Source: Dipteris shenzhenensis (lineage: Eukaryota > Polypodiophyta > Polypodiopsida > Gleicheniales). From it: a DNA stretch of 64,000 bases. The number at the start of each line of letters is the position of its first letter. The stretch's first letter is position 1. Both the position numbers and the translations under genes were made by a program. Shown in pieces: positions 32,651-42,560 of the stretch. The notes under the pieces are model-generated. The model saw only the letters and a program-made list of their open reading frames with translations, had not been told where the DNA came from and searched no databases. The stretch lies in assembly GCA_047967505.1 (NCBI GenBank), contig CM106540.1. One strand, 5' to 3'.

Positions 32651-35005
32651 GCATCCTTAAGACCAAGAGAAACGTAACATTATGTCCAATCCCTAAAGAA
32701 GAGGCATTGTGGAGGTTGACGATACATGGGATCGCCAAGAGCCAAGACAACCCCCCTGCATCAAAGACGCCCATAAGGGCTATAGGAAAGGGACAGCACA
32801 TATGGGTTTCATTTTGTAGTTACTTATGTAGATTCTCCTCTTTTCACTCTAAATTGCAACATCTACAATTGTAAATAATCGTTGGGGGGTCTTCCCTAGC
32901 TTCACTATGAGCATATCCATGGAGCAAAGGCTATCACCTTCTCCCATGGACGAATGCCTTCCAAGTTCTGTGAGAAGCTCTTCTTGATCAAGGTCCCTTA
33001 GAAAGGCCTCATGTTGCTTGTGAAACGTATTACTCTATGAACTCAAACAACTCGAAGCAACCTAATAATTCCATGTGGGACGGCATTGTCTCCCAAATGC
33101 ATCCAAGAAAACTAGAGGGAGACTAGAGGTTCTACAGCAATTGGGTGTATGAAATGTTTCGACAGGTAGCTACATCATCAGAGGCAAGCATTCCATTGAA
33201 TGTGACTATATTCACTAGCAGAATGGCATTGAGCCTAATCGTTACCTTTCTTGCCCCAGCTCATGGATTCCATTTTTCCTCACATTGGCGTCCTCAATTT
33301 AAATCATGGCAGAGTAGTACTAACAATCCAGTAGAGAGTCAAAGTGCTATAATCTCAACATGTCTTTCCCATTTTAGTACATATCTCCACCTCTCGATTC
33401 TAAGGTTGCTATTACACGAACCTCATTGCCTGCAAAAGAACTATAACATTCAGGCGATCTTAATATGTGGACAAGTGAGCGCCAAAAGATTGCATGGCAT
33501 TGTACATAGGGGAGCAGCAGGGGATTGTCTTTACTGCATGTGCATCCCCTTCCTTGGACACGTAGCCACGAATTTCTATACAACATGGCACAAGAAGAAT
33601 CAGCCTTTCCAATAAGCCAAGATATTGCCTTGAAAATCAAAGAAATTGCCAAAGTCAACGAGAATTTGAATTTTTCCTAGCTCGTCGCTCGTGCTGATTT
33701 TACCAACGTTCAACTACGATTACAACTATTGACATTCAAGTAATATGCTAGTATCTTATCCATTTATGAGACTCATTCTCAGCACTAATATTCTTGACGT
33801 TTATATTCTTGGCATTTATATTCTCGATGCCCAACGAAGGGCCCGTTCCCTCGGATTATAACTCTTTGGGGAAGGAAGTGCACCACCTCCCCATCCACAC
33901 TGTGTGGTTATAATAATTATATATTATATAGACTGCTCATCCCTTCAAAATTGCTTGTTTTCAATCTGAATTAGGGAAAAATCTTTTGGCGAGCTTTTTA
34001 ATGTGAGCTTTTTGACCATTTCCTTTGTTTTTGCGAGCTTTTTTTAGAAATCCATACATGTTTTTGTTATAAGAAAGATGGGGAGGTTAGAAAGAGGGGG
34101 AGAGGATATAGGATATGTTCATTTTCATAGCATGTGGAAGGGGTGGAAGAGTGTATACTATGCACAAGGGGGGGGCGGATATGAGTGGCAGTAGGAGGCA
34201 AAAAATTATGGAAGATATGTCCATATTCAAAGTAGAAGGGAGGAACTATGGGAGATATGTTCATTTTAAAAGTGTATAATTTGAAACTTTTGACCTCATA
34301 TTTGCATTCCTCGTCGAATTCCGGTCATTTTGAGTACCAACATGACCATATTCCGATAAAAATTGGAAAAATGGTGTTTTTGTCATTTTGGCCTGTTTTG
34401 GGCCTATTTTGAGGTCAAATCTATCAAATTATACACTTTGAAAATCAACAAATTTCCCATATGCTCTCCCTTCCCCTTTACATTTAGTAGATGAACATAA
34501 CTTTCACATTCCTCATCCTCTCTCTCCTCCTTGCACTTCTCTTTGCATACCTTATAAGTTTCCTCTCTAACTATGATAACGAATATATGTTCCAACTCCC
34601 CTCCCCTCCCTTCTCCATGCCACTTTACCCATGCGCCCATCCCTCCCCTTTTCCTTTATCTCCCCTCCCCCCCCTCTCTCCTCTTAACTGCAACCACAAC
34701 CCAAACCTTCCACCCACCCCACTCCATGAACCCCCCCCCCCCCTCTCTCTCTCTCAGGTGAATGAAAAGCTCACAATATTCATGAAAATTGAAAAAAAGC
34801 TCATGACAAAAAGCTCACCAAAAAATCACACCCCAGTAATTTCTGAATTACTGCAACATTCCTCTCTTTTGATACATATTCTCGATGCGAGGGAGTAAGG
34901 AAAGCCAAGGTGGATGCAAGATCGAAAGATATGGACACCTTATTCATATGATTGTAGTCCATGCAACAATATTGTATAAAATGCAATGAGGATCAAGTAT
35001 CAACT
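32651..35005. other. Unassigned stretch
   Basis: I see no gene I can support. The 156-codon frame at 33145-33615 has no known motif. 34080-34270 is G/A-rich and 34590-34760 is C/T-rich. Low-complexity frames over these arise from the base bias. Confidence 0.35.
34595..34762. repeat. Pyrimidine-rich low-complexity tract ending in C12(CT)n
   Basis: CCCCTCCC and CTCTCC words, then a run of C at 34731-34742 followed by CT dinucleotides. Confidence 0.8.
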
Positions 35006-35232
35006 CTTGTCAGCATCCCCTTATTCATGTATTTGTTGGGCTTCAACTCCCAAAATTCACAAACAATATCGCCATCACCAAGTTAATCAATAAAACACCA
35101 CCTAAGCTTAACATGTGCACTTGTCAGCATCCCTTATTCATGTATTTGTTGGGCTTCAACTCCCAAAACGCACAAACAATATCGCCATCACCAAGTTAAT
35201 CAATAAAACACCACCTAAGCTTAACATGTGCA
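35006..35232. repeat. 114-bp tandem duplication
   Basis: CTTGTCAGCATCCC begins at 35006 and 35120. The two units, through CTTAACATGTGCA, are almost identical, so the duplication is recent. Downstream, TGATAAAATGCTAGGATTGATGTTC is also doubled (about 35306 and 35332). Confidence 0.95.
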
Positions 35233-35498
35233 GGGAGGATTGGGTCCTAATGGACCTTGTGTCATGTCTACATCTTTACTCATTCACTTTTGTCCTTTAA
35301 GTATTTGATAAAATGCTAGGATTGATGTTCTTTGATAAAATGCTAGGATTGATGTTCAATTTCGAGTTAGTAGTTATGCTCCACGATGAAAACCCTGCAT
35401 AGTTTTGGGAACATCGTGAGCACCTAGTTTTGTAACATGTGGCTCTCCCTAGGGAGTGCCTAGCATGATAAAATTTCACAAATTTATAGACTGAATCT

Positions 35499-35503
35499 AA
35501 AAA
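35499..35503 (-). terminator. RNA polymerase III terminator of tRNA-Leu
   Basis: The minus strand reads TTTTT directly after the discriminator base of the tRNA gene. Confidence 0.85.
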
Positions 35504-35587
35504 TGTCAGAAGTGGGATTTGAACCCACGCTCTCTCACGAGAACCAGAACTTGAGTCTGGCGCCTTAGACCACTCGGCCATCCTGAC
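35504..35587 (-). tRNA. tRNA-Leu (anticodon CAA)
   Basis: An 84-base type II tRNA. The acceptor stem GTCAGGA pairs with TTCTGAC with one G-T. The anticodon stem CCAGA/TCTGG encloses loop CTCAAGT, anticodon CAA, which decodes UUG. There is a long variable arm, and the T stem-loop is GTGGG-TTCAAAT-CCCAC. Internal promoters are present: box A TGGCCGAGTGG and box B GGTTCAAATCC. There is no intron, and CCA is not encoded. It looks like a working nuclear gene in the middle of repeat-rich DNA. Confidence 0.96.
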
Positions 35588-36688
35588 CGTGATGTTCGCA
35601 AGTGTCTAGAATAAATATAAGAAAAATCTTATACTCAGACGAAATCGAACGACGCTGAGCGGAGCTGGAAGGTGCAGACGTCTCAGACTATCGGAAATAC
35701 GAATTCATTTGTTCAAAGTAGCTCACCGATGTCTTGACCGAGCCCATTTGTTCAAACTAGCTCACCGCTGCTTTGACCAGGCTAGCGTTAAGGGTATGTA
35801 AGCATTTATCATACAGTAAGGAAATATCTGAATGACGAAAGAAAGGCGCGATCTCTTCATGTGTTTGACTTGTTGAGGTGGAAAATGGAACGCTCGGATA
35901 TTTCTGCTGCAAAATTCCAACCTGCTCCGTAAAATTACGGCCGGTGCACAACTATGTAACGAGAGGGGTAGCTTCACTCAGATAACCAAGTGTTTCTAGG
36001 GTTGCTGGTTCACCGATCTCTACAGACTACGAGCATATTATGCCCTCAAGGTTTCCCCACTCTTCTTCTCCACCTTTTAGGACCATGTCCTGAAGGGACA
36101 GCAATCGGATCGTCACTGACGCGCTTTGTCTAGGGGAAAGTACCTTGGGACAACATCTTCACTTTTTGGGATGTCAGAAAGTGGGCACATGAGGAGGCTA
36201 AGCATGACTTTTTAAGCATGTCTTCATCAATGCAAAAGACATTTCACTTAAAAGAATTGTTTACAAATTACATATTTAATTCATCAAATTATGGTTAATT
36301 GCAAAATACATCATCCTAGACATCAATGTAACTTGCATTTTACTTGAAATGGGACAAAGATATATAACCTTCTTTGCAAAACACCAGGCAACTTCATGCT
36401 TTACATAACCTCAACTCTCGTTTTAGGCACCATGACAATAGTTAATGCAGATGTATCAATAATCTCCTTACATCAAGCACACCAATGTTGGCACCCATGG
36501 CTGTAACTGCCAAGATTATCCCAAAAGATGAGAGTGCTACCTCCTACCTTACCAACACACATTTTTCTACATTAACATTCAAAAGTATAAGGGACAGACG
36601 AGTGTGTGCGAGGAGCGAGTTTTTCGAGTGAGTTTTGGAGCGAGTTTTTTTTAGCAACCCACTATTTCTTATTCCACCTATTCTAGTT

Positions 36689-36690
<2 letters not shown>
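35588..36690. other. Non-coding stretch
   Basis: No gene or element recognised. A short local duplication (CATTTGTTCAAAGTAGCTCACCG and CATTTGTTCAAACTAGCTCACCG) occurs at about 35707 and 35748. Confidence 0.4.
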
Positions 36691-36741
<51 letters not shown>

Positions 36742-36847
36742 TGTCATCTCTCTCAACTATTCAAGGTTGAGTCCACTTGTGTCCAACACTTGGATCGTGG
36801 GATATGCCTTTGAGGCATCTTGGGATTGTTCCTACCATATTAAAACT

Positions 36848-36886
<39 letters not shown>

Positions 36887-37055
36887 CCCTCCCAACCCTC
36901 TGTGTGTGTGTGAAACTCTCTCACTGTGTGTGTGTGTGTGTGTGTGTGTGACATATCTCTCAACTATTCAAGGTTGAGTCCACCTGGGTTCAACACTTGG
37001 ATCGTGGGATCTGCCTTTGAGGCATCTTGGGATTGTTCCTACCACATTAAAACTG

Positions 37056-37103
<48 letters not shown>

Positions 37104-37228
37104 GACATATCTCTCAACTATTCAAGGTTGAGTCCGCCTGGGTTCAACACTTGGATCGTGGGATATGCCTTTGAGGCATCTTGGGATTGTTCCTACCACA
37201 TTAAAACTGCTCTCTCTCTCTCTCTTTG
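36691..37228. repeat. Composite array: ~105-bp unit alternating with CT/GT microsatellites
   Basis: Three copies of a ~105-bp unit (ATATCTCTCAACTATTCAAG ... TTAAAACTGCT) lie at about 36746-36850, 36954-37056 and 37107-37211. Each is followed by a CT tract. The second is also preceded by (GT)n at 36921-36950. The unit copies are nearly identical, while the microsatellites between them differ in length and type. Confidence 0.93.
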
Positions 37229-37259
37229 GTCTTTAGCAATTATACACGGCATGTGCTTT

Positions 37260-37714
37260 GTAAACTCAAAAGCCTTGCATTCTATTTTTGCATGATGGGT
37301 TTTGCCTCCGGCATAGTCACTATCACAGTATCCATGCAACCATGGATGACTTCCTCTGTATTCTATCCCAAACTATCTTGTACCTCTGATGTATCTCAAG
37401 ACTCTTTTGGCTACATTCCAGTAAGATTGTTCTGGATTTGCCATAAATTGTGCTAGTGAGCGTACTGCATAACAAATATCTGGCCGTGTGATTGTCAGAT
37501 ATATAAGAGATCCGATGAGTTGCCTGTAGTATCTGTCATTGACTATAGGCTTTTTTGAATCTTTAGTAAGTTTCAAACTCTGCCATGGGAGTGGCTACAA
37601 TCTTGCAATCTGCCATATGAAACTTCTTCAGGAAACTGTCAACATACTTGAGTTGACTCATGAATGTGCTATCTGAATGTCTCCAGAACTCAATTCCAAG
37701 ACAATAGTGCATAA
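37260..37714 (-). pseudogene. Copia A, end of reverse transcriptase and start of RNase H
   Basis: ORF 37576-37373 has IGSLIYLTITRPDICYAVRSLAQFM and WNVAKRVLRYIRGT, the conserved connection region. After a stop, FGIEYRGSHPWLHGYCDSDYAGG is the start of RNase H with its first catalytic Asp. The rest of RNase H is missing. Confidence 0.82.
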
Positions 37715-37715
37715 G

Positions 37716-38096
37716 TCAAAGATCTTTCATGTCGAACTCTGCAGATAAGTCTTGTTTTAATTTTCTGATGAAGCTATCCTTGCTTCCTGTCACAATCAGA
37801 TCATCTACGTACAAAAGTGCAATAGTAATGTCTTCCCCTTGAACTTTGTAGTAGACAATATGATCTGCATTGGACTTCATGTATCCCAGATCAGCAAAAT
37901 ACTTGTCAATCCCCAAAATTCTGCTGTACGAACTTTTGGGTGCTTGCTTTAAGCTGTAGAGACTTTTCTTGAGATGGCAAACCTTATTCTCCTTTCCTGG
38001 TTCAACATAACCTATTGGTTGTTGCATGTAAACTTCCTCGTCTAGATAACCATTGAGAAATGCATTCTTGACATTGTAGCTTAGTACACATTCCAT
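37716..38096 (-). pseudogene. Copia A reverse transcriptase, core
   Basis: YNVKNAFLNGYLDEEVYMQQPIGY is motif A; the catalytic Asp of the usual DVKNAF has become Asn. LKKSLYSLKQAPKSSY and ALLYVDDLIVTG (motif C) follow. The loss of the motif A Asp alone would disable the enzyme. A one-frame break separates this ORF from the upstream one. Confidence 0.85.
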
Positions 38097-39163
38097 GTAC
38101 TGAGTGTTGCTAGTGATATCAAGAACCGTATGGAATCCATCTTTGCTACTGGAGCATAAGTCTCATCATAGTCTTGACCATATTGTTGTGCAAATCCTTT
38201 TGCAACTAATCTGGCTTTATATCTCTGAATACTGCCATCTGGATTATACTTCACTTTGTATACCCATTTGTTTGCTATGGCCTTCTTTCTTAGTGGAAGG
38301 TCACATAATTCCCAAGTATTATTTTTATACAAAGCATCCATTTCTTCATTCATAGCAGTTTGCCATTTTGGCTTGTCTACTACATCTTCGAAGTACATTG
38401 GCTCTTCTATGGCCATAATGGTAGTCATAAGAGCATAGTTGGTGGTTTCCACCTGAATTGCTTTGCCTTTTTGAGTATATGTCAATTTGGCTGGAGGTCT
38501 GCTTTCCCTAGTAGATCGTCTGAGCTGATGTGGCTCTGCTTGGGGTGTTGCTGGCAATTCTTGCTCTTCTTCATTAACTTGTGCTGTAGATGACTGTGAA
38601 GTCGATGCTTTTATCTCATGTGTAGGTGAGGTTTTCCATTCTGATTCCTCATAAAAAATTACATCTCTGGAGATAATGACTTTGCGGTTGATGGGATCAT
38701 ATAATTTGTATGCTTTGCTTTCTTCACTGTAGCCAACCATGATGCATTTGCATGACTTTGCATCCAATTTCCTGTGATGATCATCATGTATGTGGGCATA
38801 TGCTATGCAACCAAATATGCGGAGATGCCCAATGTGTGGCTTGTGTCCAGTGAATGCTTCATAAGGAGTCATACCCTGTATCAGTTCGGTAGGAAGCCAA
38901 TTAAGCAAATAGTTAGCTGTAGCTATTACTTCTGCCCAATACTGATTTGGAAGATGCTTTTCACTAAGCATTACTCTAGCACTATCTGCTAAAGTCCCAT
39001 TCTTCCTTTTAGCTCTTACATTCTGCTGAGGAGTATCTGCACATGTGAATTTTCTTCGAATGCTGTGATTTTTACAAAAGTTCATGAATGCTAAAGACAT
39101 GTATTCACCTCCTCTATCTGATCTCATGACCTTGATCTTTCTGCCTGTATGGTTTTCTACCAT
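38081..39163 (-). pseudogene. Copia A integrase C-terminal half and start of reverse transcriptase
   Basis: A 360-codon open frame. Integrase: MRSDRGGEYMS has the second catalytic Asp. TPQQNVRAKRKNGTL has Lys where the third catalytic residue (Glu in xxAERKN) should be. ANYLLNWLPTELIQGMTPYEAF and FGCIAYAHI follow. A linker of about 80 residues, rich in Ser, Gln and Glu, leads to the reverse-transcriptase entry (WQTAMNEEMDALYKNNTWEL, WVYKVKYNPDGSIQRYKARL, VAKGFAQQYGQDYDETYAPV). The first integrase Asp is missing because the element is truncated. Confidence 0.88.
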
Positions 39164-39205
39164 GGCTTTGAATTCTTGAAATCTGGAAACTTGAAATTTC
39201 CTTCA

Positions 39206-39359
39206 AAAAGACGACGGAAAAACATAGAGAATCGCAACTCCCTCGATTCTTCACGGAATGGCAAGCAGCTTTGTAGACATATGTTTCAGGCCAACGGGAC
39301 AGACAGCACTGCAAATGGAGGCTTGGATGTTGAGATCCCACTCACATAGGAAATGGCGA
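39206..39359. other. Junction segment between copia A and copia B
   Basis: About 150 bases that belong to neither recognised coding region. It may be 3' untranslated sequence of copia B, because it follows that element's RNase H stop on the minus strand. Confidence 0.4.
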
Positions 39360-39723
39360 AATGAAGATGTTCCTTTCCTCTGAGTCAAACCAAGAGCTTG
39401 TTAGTGCTTCTCAAAAAGCTCTTTGCCAAGTGGTTTGGTAAAGATGTCTACAACATTCTCTTTGTTATCATGATGTTGCAATGTGATGCCACCAAGTAAC
39501 ACTCTTTCTCTGATAAAGTGCTCTCTGACATCAATGTGCTTGGTCCTGGAGTGATATACTAGATTCTTGGGTGTCTAGCTGGTACACATTCCATCTACTA
39601 AGAGTCATTAGTGATATCAAGAATTGTATGGTCCATCTTTGCTACTAGAGCATAAGTCCCATCAGAGTCTTGACCCTACTACTGTGTAAATCCTTTTGCA
39701 GTAGTCTGGCTTTTTTTGCAAAT
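39360..39723 (-). pseudogene. Copia B, left part: reverse transcriptase joined to RNase H end
   Basis: The minus strand from 39719 reads the reverse-transcriptase entry (KARL, VAKMD, RWNVYQLD). At about 39572 it jumps into the end of RNase H (PKNLVYHSRTKHIDVREHFIRERVLLGGITL, KENVVDIFTKPLGKELFEKH). All sequence between the motif A Asp and the RNase H tail is missing, an internal deletion of roughly 1 kb compared with copia A. At 39712-39723 the element is interrupted by LINE-E and resumes at 45887. Confidence 0.82.
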
Positions 39724-39737
39724 AATGTATACAGTGA

Positions 39738-41276
39738 ATGGCCTCCTCTAGCGATGGTGATTCAAATAAGGTTTCCCCCTCTAGCTATGGTGGTTCCGAT
39801 AAGGCTTCCCCCTCTAGTGCCCCCAAAGGATATTCTCCTCATTTCACTAGCTCCCATCCCATCAATCTAGTCCCTGTCAATCTTGAGTCTCATGAGGGAG
39901 ACATCACCAGCGCTTTGGATATCGACATGCAAGAGCCAGTTCATGATAATATTGACATGCTAGTCACACTCTCAGGCTTCACCCTCCATTTGGAAGAATG
40001 TGACATGCTACAACTCTAGAAAGGAGACAAGGAGACGGACACTCATCAAAAACTTCTTGCGGAGTTCAAAACAAAGCCACCCAGTAGCACATCAACTTTT
40101 TCAGTAGCAGTCAGGAACAAGGACAAGGCTCAAAAGCCTCAATTCGTTGCCTTCACTACAAATGATATTCTCTCCAATGGAGCCCTCAATGCACACAGGC
40201 CCGAAAGGGAACACCTTGCCGGAGCTATCGAAAAGCACCTATGCTGGTGTTGTCAGCGAAGGTGGTAGAAGCCTCTTCAAAGCCCCATTGCTTACGAAGG
40301 AGTCTGCTTGGGAATAGCTTACTCCATGGGCTAGGAGAATCTTTGATAGACCCTCAGCCCCACAGGTGTAGAGCTAACAAAGTTCCCTTCTTCGTATGGT
40401 ACAAACGTCCAAAGTCTCTAGAGCTTAGCAAAGGTAAGCTCCTGACAGTTAAGGTTCACAACGGGTTGCTTAATGAAATGACACAGTGGCTTTGTTCGCG
40501 CACAGTAGTAGGCTATATTCATGGTCCTAGATGACCATCATTATTTCTTGAAGGATGGGTTCACAACTTTTGGTCTTGCAAAAGCTTTGTAATTATGATC
40601 ATACGTTTTCTCAGAAATGGATACATTGTGTTCATCTTCGAAAATCCCAATATGGCCATAGAAGTTGTTCAGAAAGGAACCTGGATGATTAGGAATCAAC
40701 CCCTCTCAGTCCAGCTTTGGGAACCTTTGTTTAATCTAGACTCCCCCTCCCTCTAAAGCCCCTATCTGGGTTGAATTTCTTGACATCCCACTCTCCCTTT
40801 TCCCTCAAATTGGGAGCCTTTGCTCACCTTTGGGTCAGTTCCTTAGAGTAGAAATGGAGAAGTTTATCAGTCCGAGAGGCAACCCCCAAGCTTGTGTCCT
40901 TATGGACCTAGACTCTGCCCCACCACTAGTGTTATCCGGATCCTTGATGGAGATGGTGCAGAACTTATTCAAAAAGTTTTCTTCAAAAATGTACCCAACT
41001 CTTGTTTCCTTTGTGGCATGGGAAACCATTTTATCAAAGATTTCCTTGTTAGAAATTACCGAAAGAAGGAAAGACCAGAGCCCACCAGCAGGAACCATAC
41101 AATCCCAGACACCAACTAAACAATCTGTTGACGTCCCTCTTAGAGAAGGTATTGGGGAACAAAGCAAGGAGACCTCTAAGCCCAATGAGGACAGAGGAGG
41201 GGAAGCAGAAGGTAATGATAAAAAGGTCACTACTAACACTAAAGATAAGATGGATGATATCTTAGGAGAAGGATAA
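39738..41276 (+). pseudogene. LINE-E ORF1, gag-like protein, broken
   Basis: Starts MASSSDGDSNKVSPSS at 39738, with a Ser/Asp-rich N terminus. The DUF4283-type region at about 40540-40830 reads across frameshifts (HYFLKDGF, EFLDIPLSLFPQIGSLCSPLGQFL). A knuckle-like block at about 41005-41050 reads CFLCGMGNHFIKDF; its last Cys is Phe, so the knuckle is incomplete. The tail is Glu/Lys-rich. Several stops lie between the blocks. Confidence 0.78.
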
Positions 41277-41546
41277 TTTTTTTGTTGATACCCAAGATTT
41301 TGAGGCGCAATTAGAACAGGCTGAACATGAAACAATTGAGAAGCAAGGTCCTCCTTTTACAATTGTCAAAGGTAGAAAAGCAAACAGGTTGGGAAAAGCT
41401 AAATCACAACTTCAGGAGGGAAATGCCAGAGGGAAGGAACTCAGTTCAATAGAAAGAGAAAAAAGAAGAATGTCAAGAGGGTTTGCTTTATCTCAGCAGA
41501 ACAGCCCTTTCAGTTTTAAGAAGAAGCGAAATAAAAATACTACCCA

Positions 41547-42560
41547 ATGATGCAAGACATCTTCACTTTCCCGAGAATCAATGTCCAAGGTCTAACAAAT
41601 GATCTCAAACCTACTATTCTTAAAAGATGGTTAGGATCAAAAGGCCTTAAACTCGATTTTCTGGCTTTACACGAGGTTAAAGTCTCAGGGACTAAGCTGC
41701 GGTGGTAGCTCAGTCAAATTGATGACAAAAGACATTGGTATTACACTAACCATGAATAAGGGAGAGGCGGCACAGTTTTGGGAGTAGCAGCTTATCTCAC
41801 CCACTCGTCCTCTCTTCATTTTTGACACTTTTGGGATAAGAGTTGATATGTGCCATCCTTAGTTGAATTGTTAGATCTTCTCTGTCTATGCCCCTAACTC
41901 CACAAGGGAAAGGGCTCTTTTATGGGATGGCAAGTTCCTTCAAGACAACACTATACTTCTAGGTGATTTCAACATGGTAGAGTCCCAGAGAGACAGATGG
42001 AATGGACTAGGAAACACTATCCGAACGAGTGAATTGTCTTCATGGAATGCTCTCAAGGACTCCACGGTGCTTGTTGATATCTCGACAAATACCTCTTTCA
42101 CATACTCTACTAATCAAATTGGTCATCTCCATAGAAAAGCAAGGATAGATAGGGCCTACTTCTCAAGATCCATTGTGGACTCAGCTCTTTGCTATAAAAA
42201 TGAAGCCCTTGTTTCTCTTCCTTTTTCTGACCATAAATCAATCTTGATCTCTTGGGATAAGAGTCAAGGTAAGAGAAGGAAATCTTGGTTCAAAGCTAAC
42301 TCATTTTTCTTTTGCTTACCCTATGTGAAACAAAAGATAATTAGGATTTGGGATAAAGCTTTTGAGGGTACCGCCAGTGTCACTAAAAAATGAATCAAGG
42401 CTTCAAAAAGAACATGTATTTTTCTTAAATCCATTAAAAAGCTTGTAGATATTGTTAGATCTAAAATACAAAACCGCCTTAAGGAACAAATCAAGCACTT
42501 GGAGGAGGACAATTCACCCCATGGTCAAGAAAAGATTAAGGCTTTTGGGGATAAGTTGAG
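41547..42560 (+). pseudogene. LINE-E ORF2, endonuclease
   Basis: Starts at the ATG at 41547. Endonuclease blocks in order: INVQGLTNDLKPTIL, LDFLALHEVK (catalytic Glu region), GDFNMVESQRDRWNG with the GDFN core at about 41960-41972, FTYSTNQ, ARIDRAYFS, and FSDHKSILISW (catalytic SDH) at about 42222-42254. Frames change near 41700 and 41960. The part from 41974 to 42393 is open. Confidence 0.85.

Larger units (their letters stand above)
37260..39205 (-). mobile_element. Copia A, 5'-truncated copia element (integrase to RNase H)
   Basis: Minus-strand copia pol starting in mid-integrase at about 39205 and ending in RNase H near 37260, where it meets the composite repeat. It belongs to the same family as copia B: the stretch LIQGMTPYEAF through CIMVGYSE is nearly the same in both. 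No LTR, primer site or target duplication is visible, so both ends are truncated. Confidence 0.88.

Noticed and set aside
33145-33615. 156-codon plus-strand ORF
   Set aside because: No recognised motif, no neighbouring exon signals, and an overlapping minus-strand frame of similar quality. I treat it as chance.
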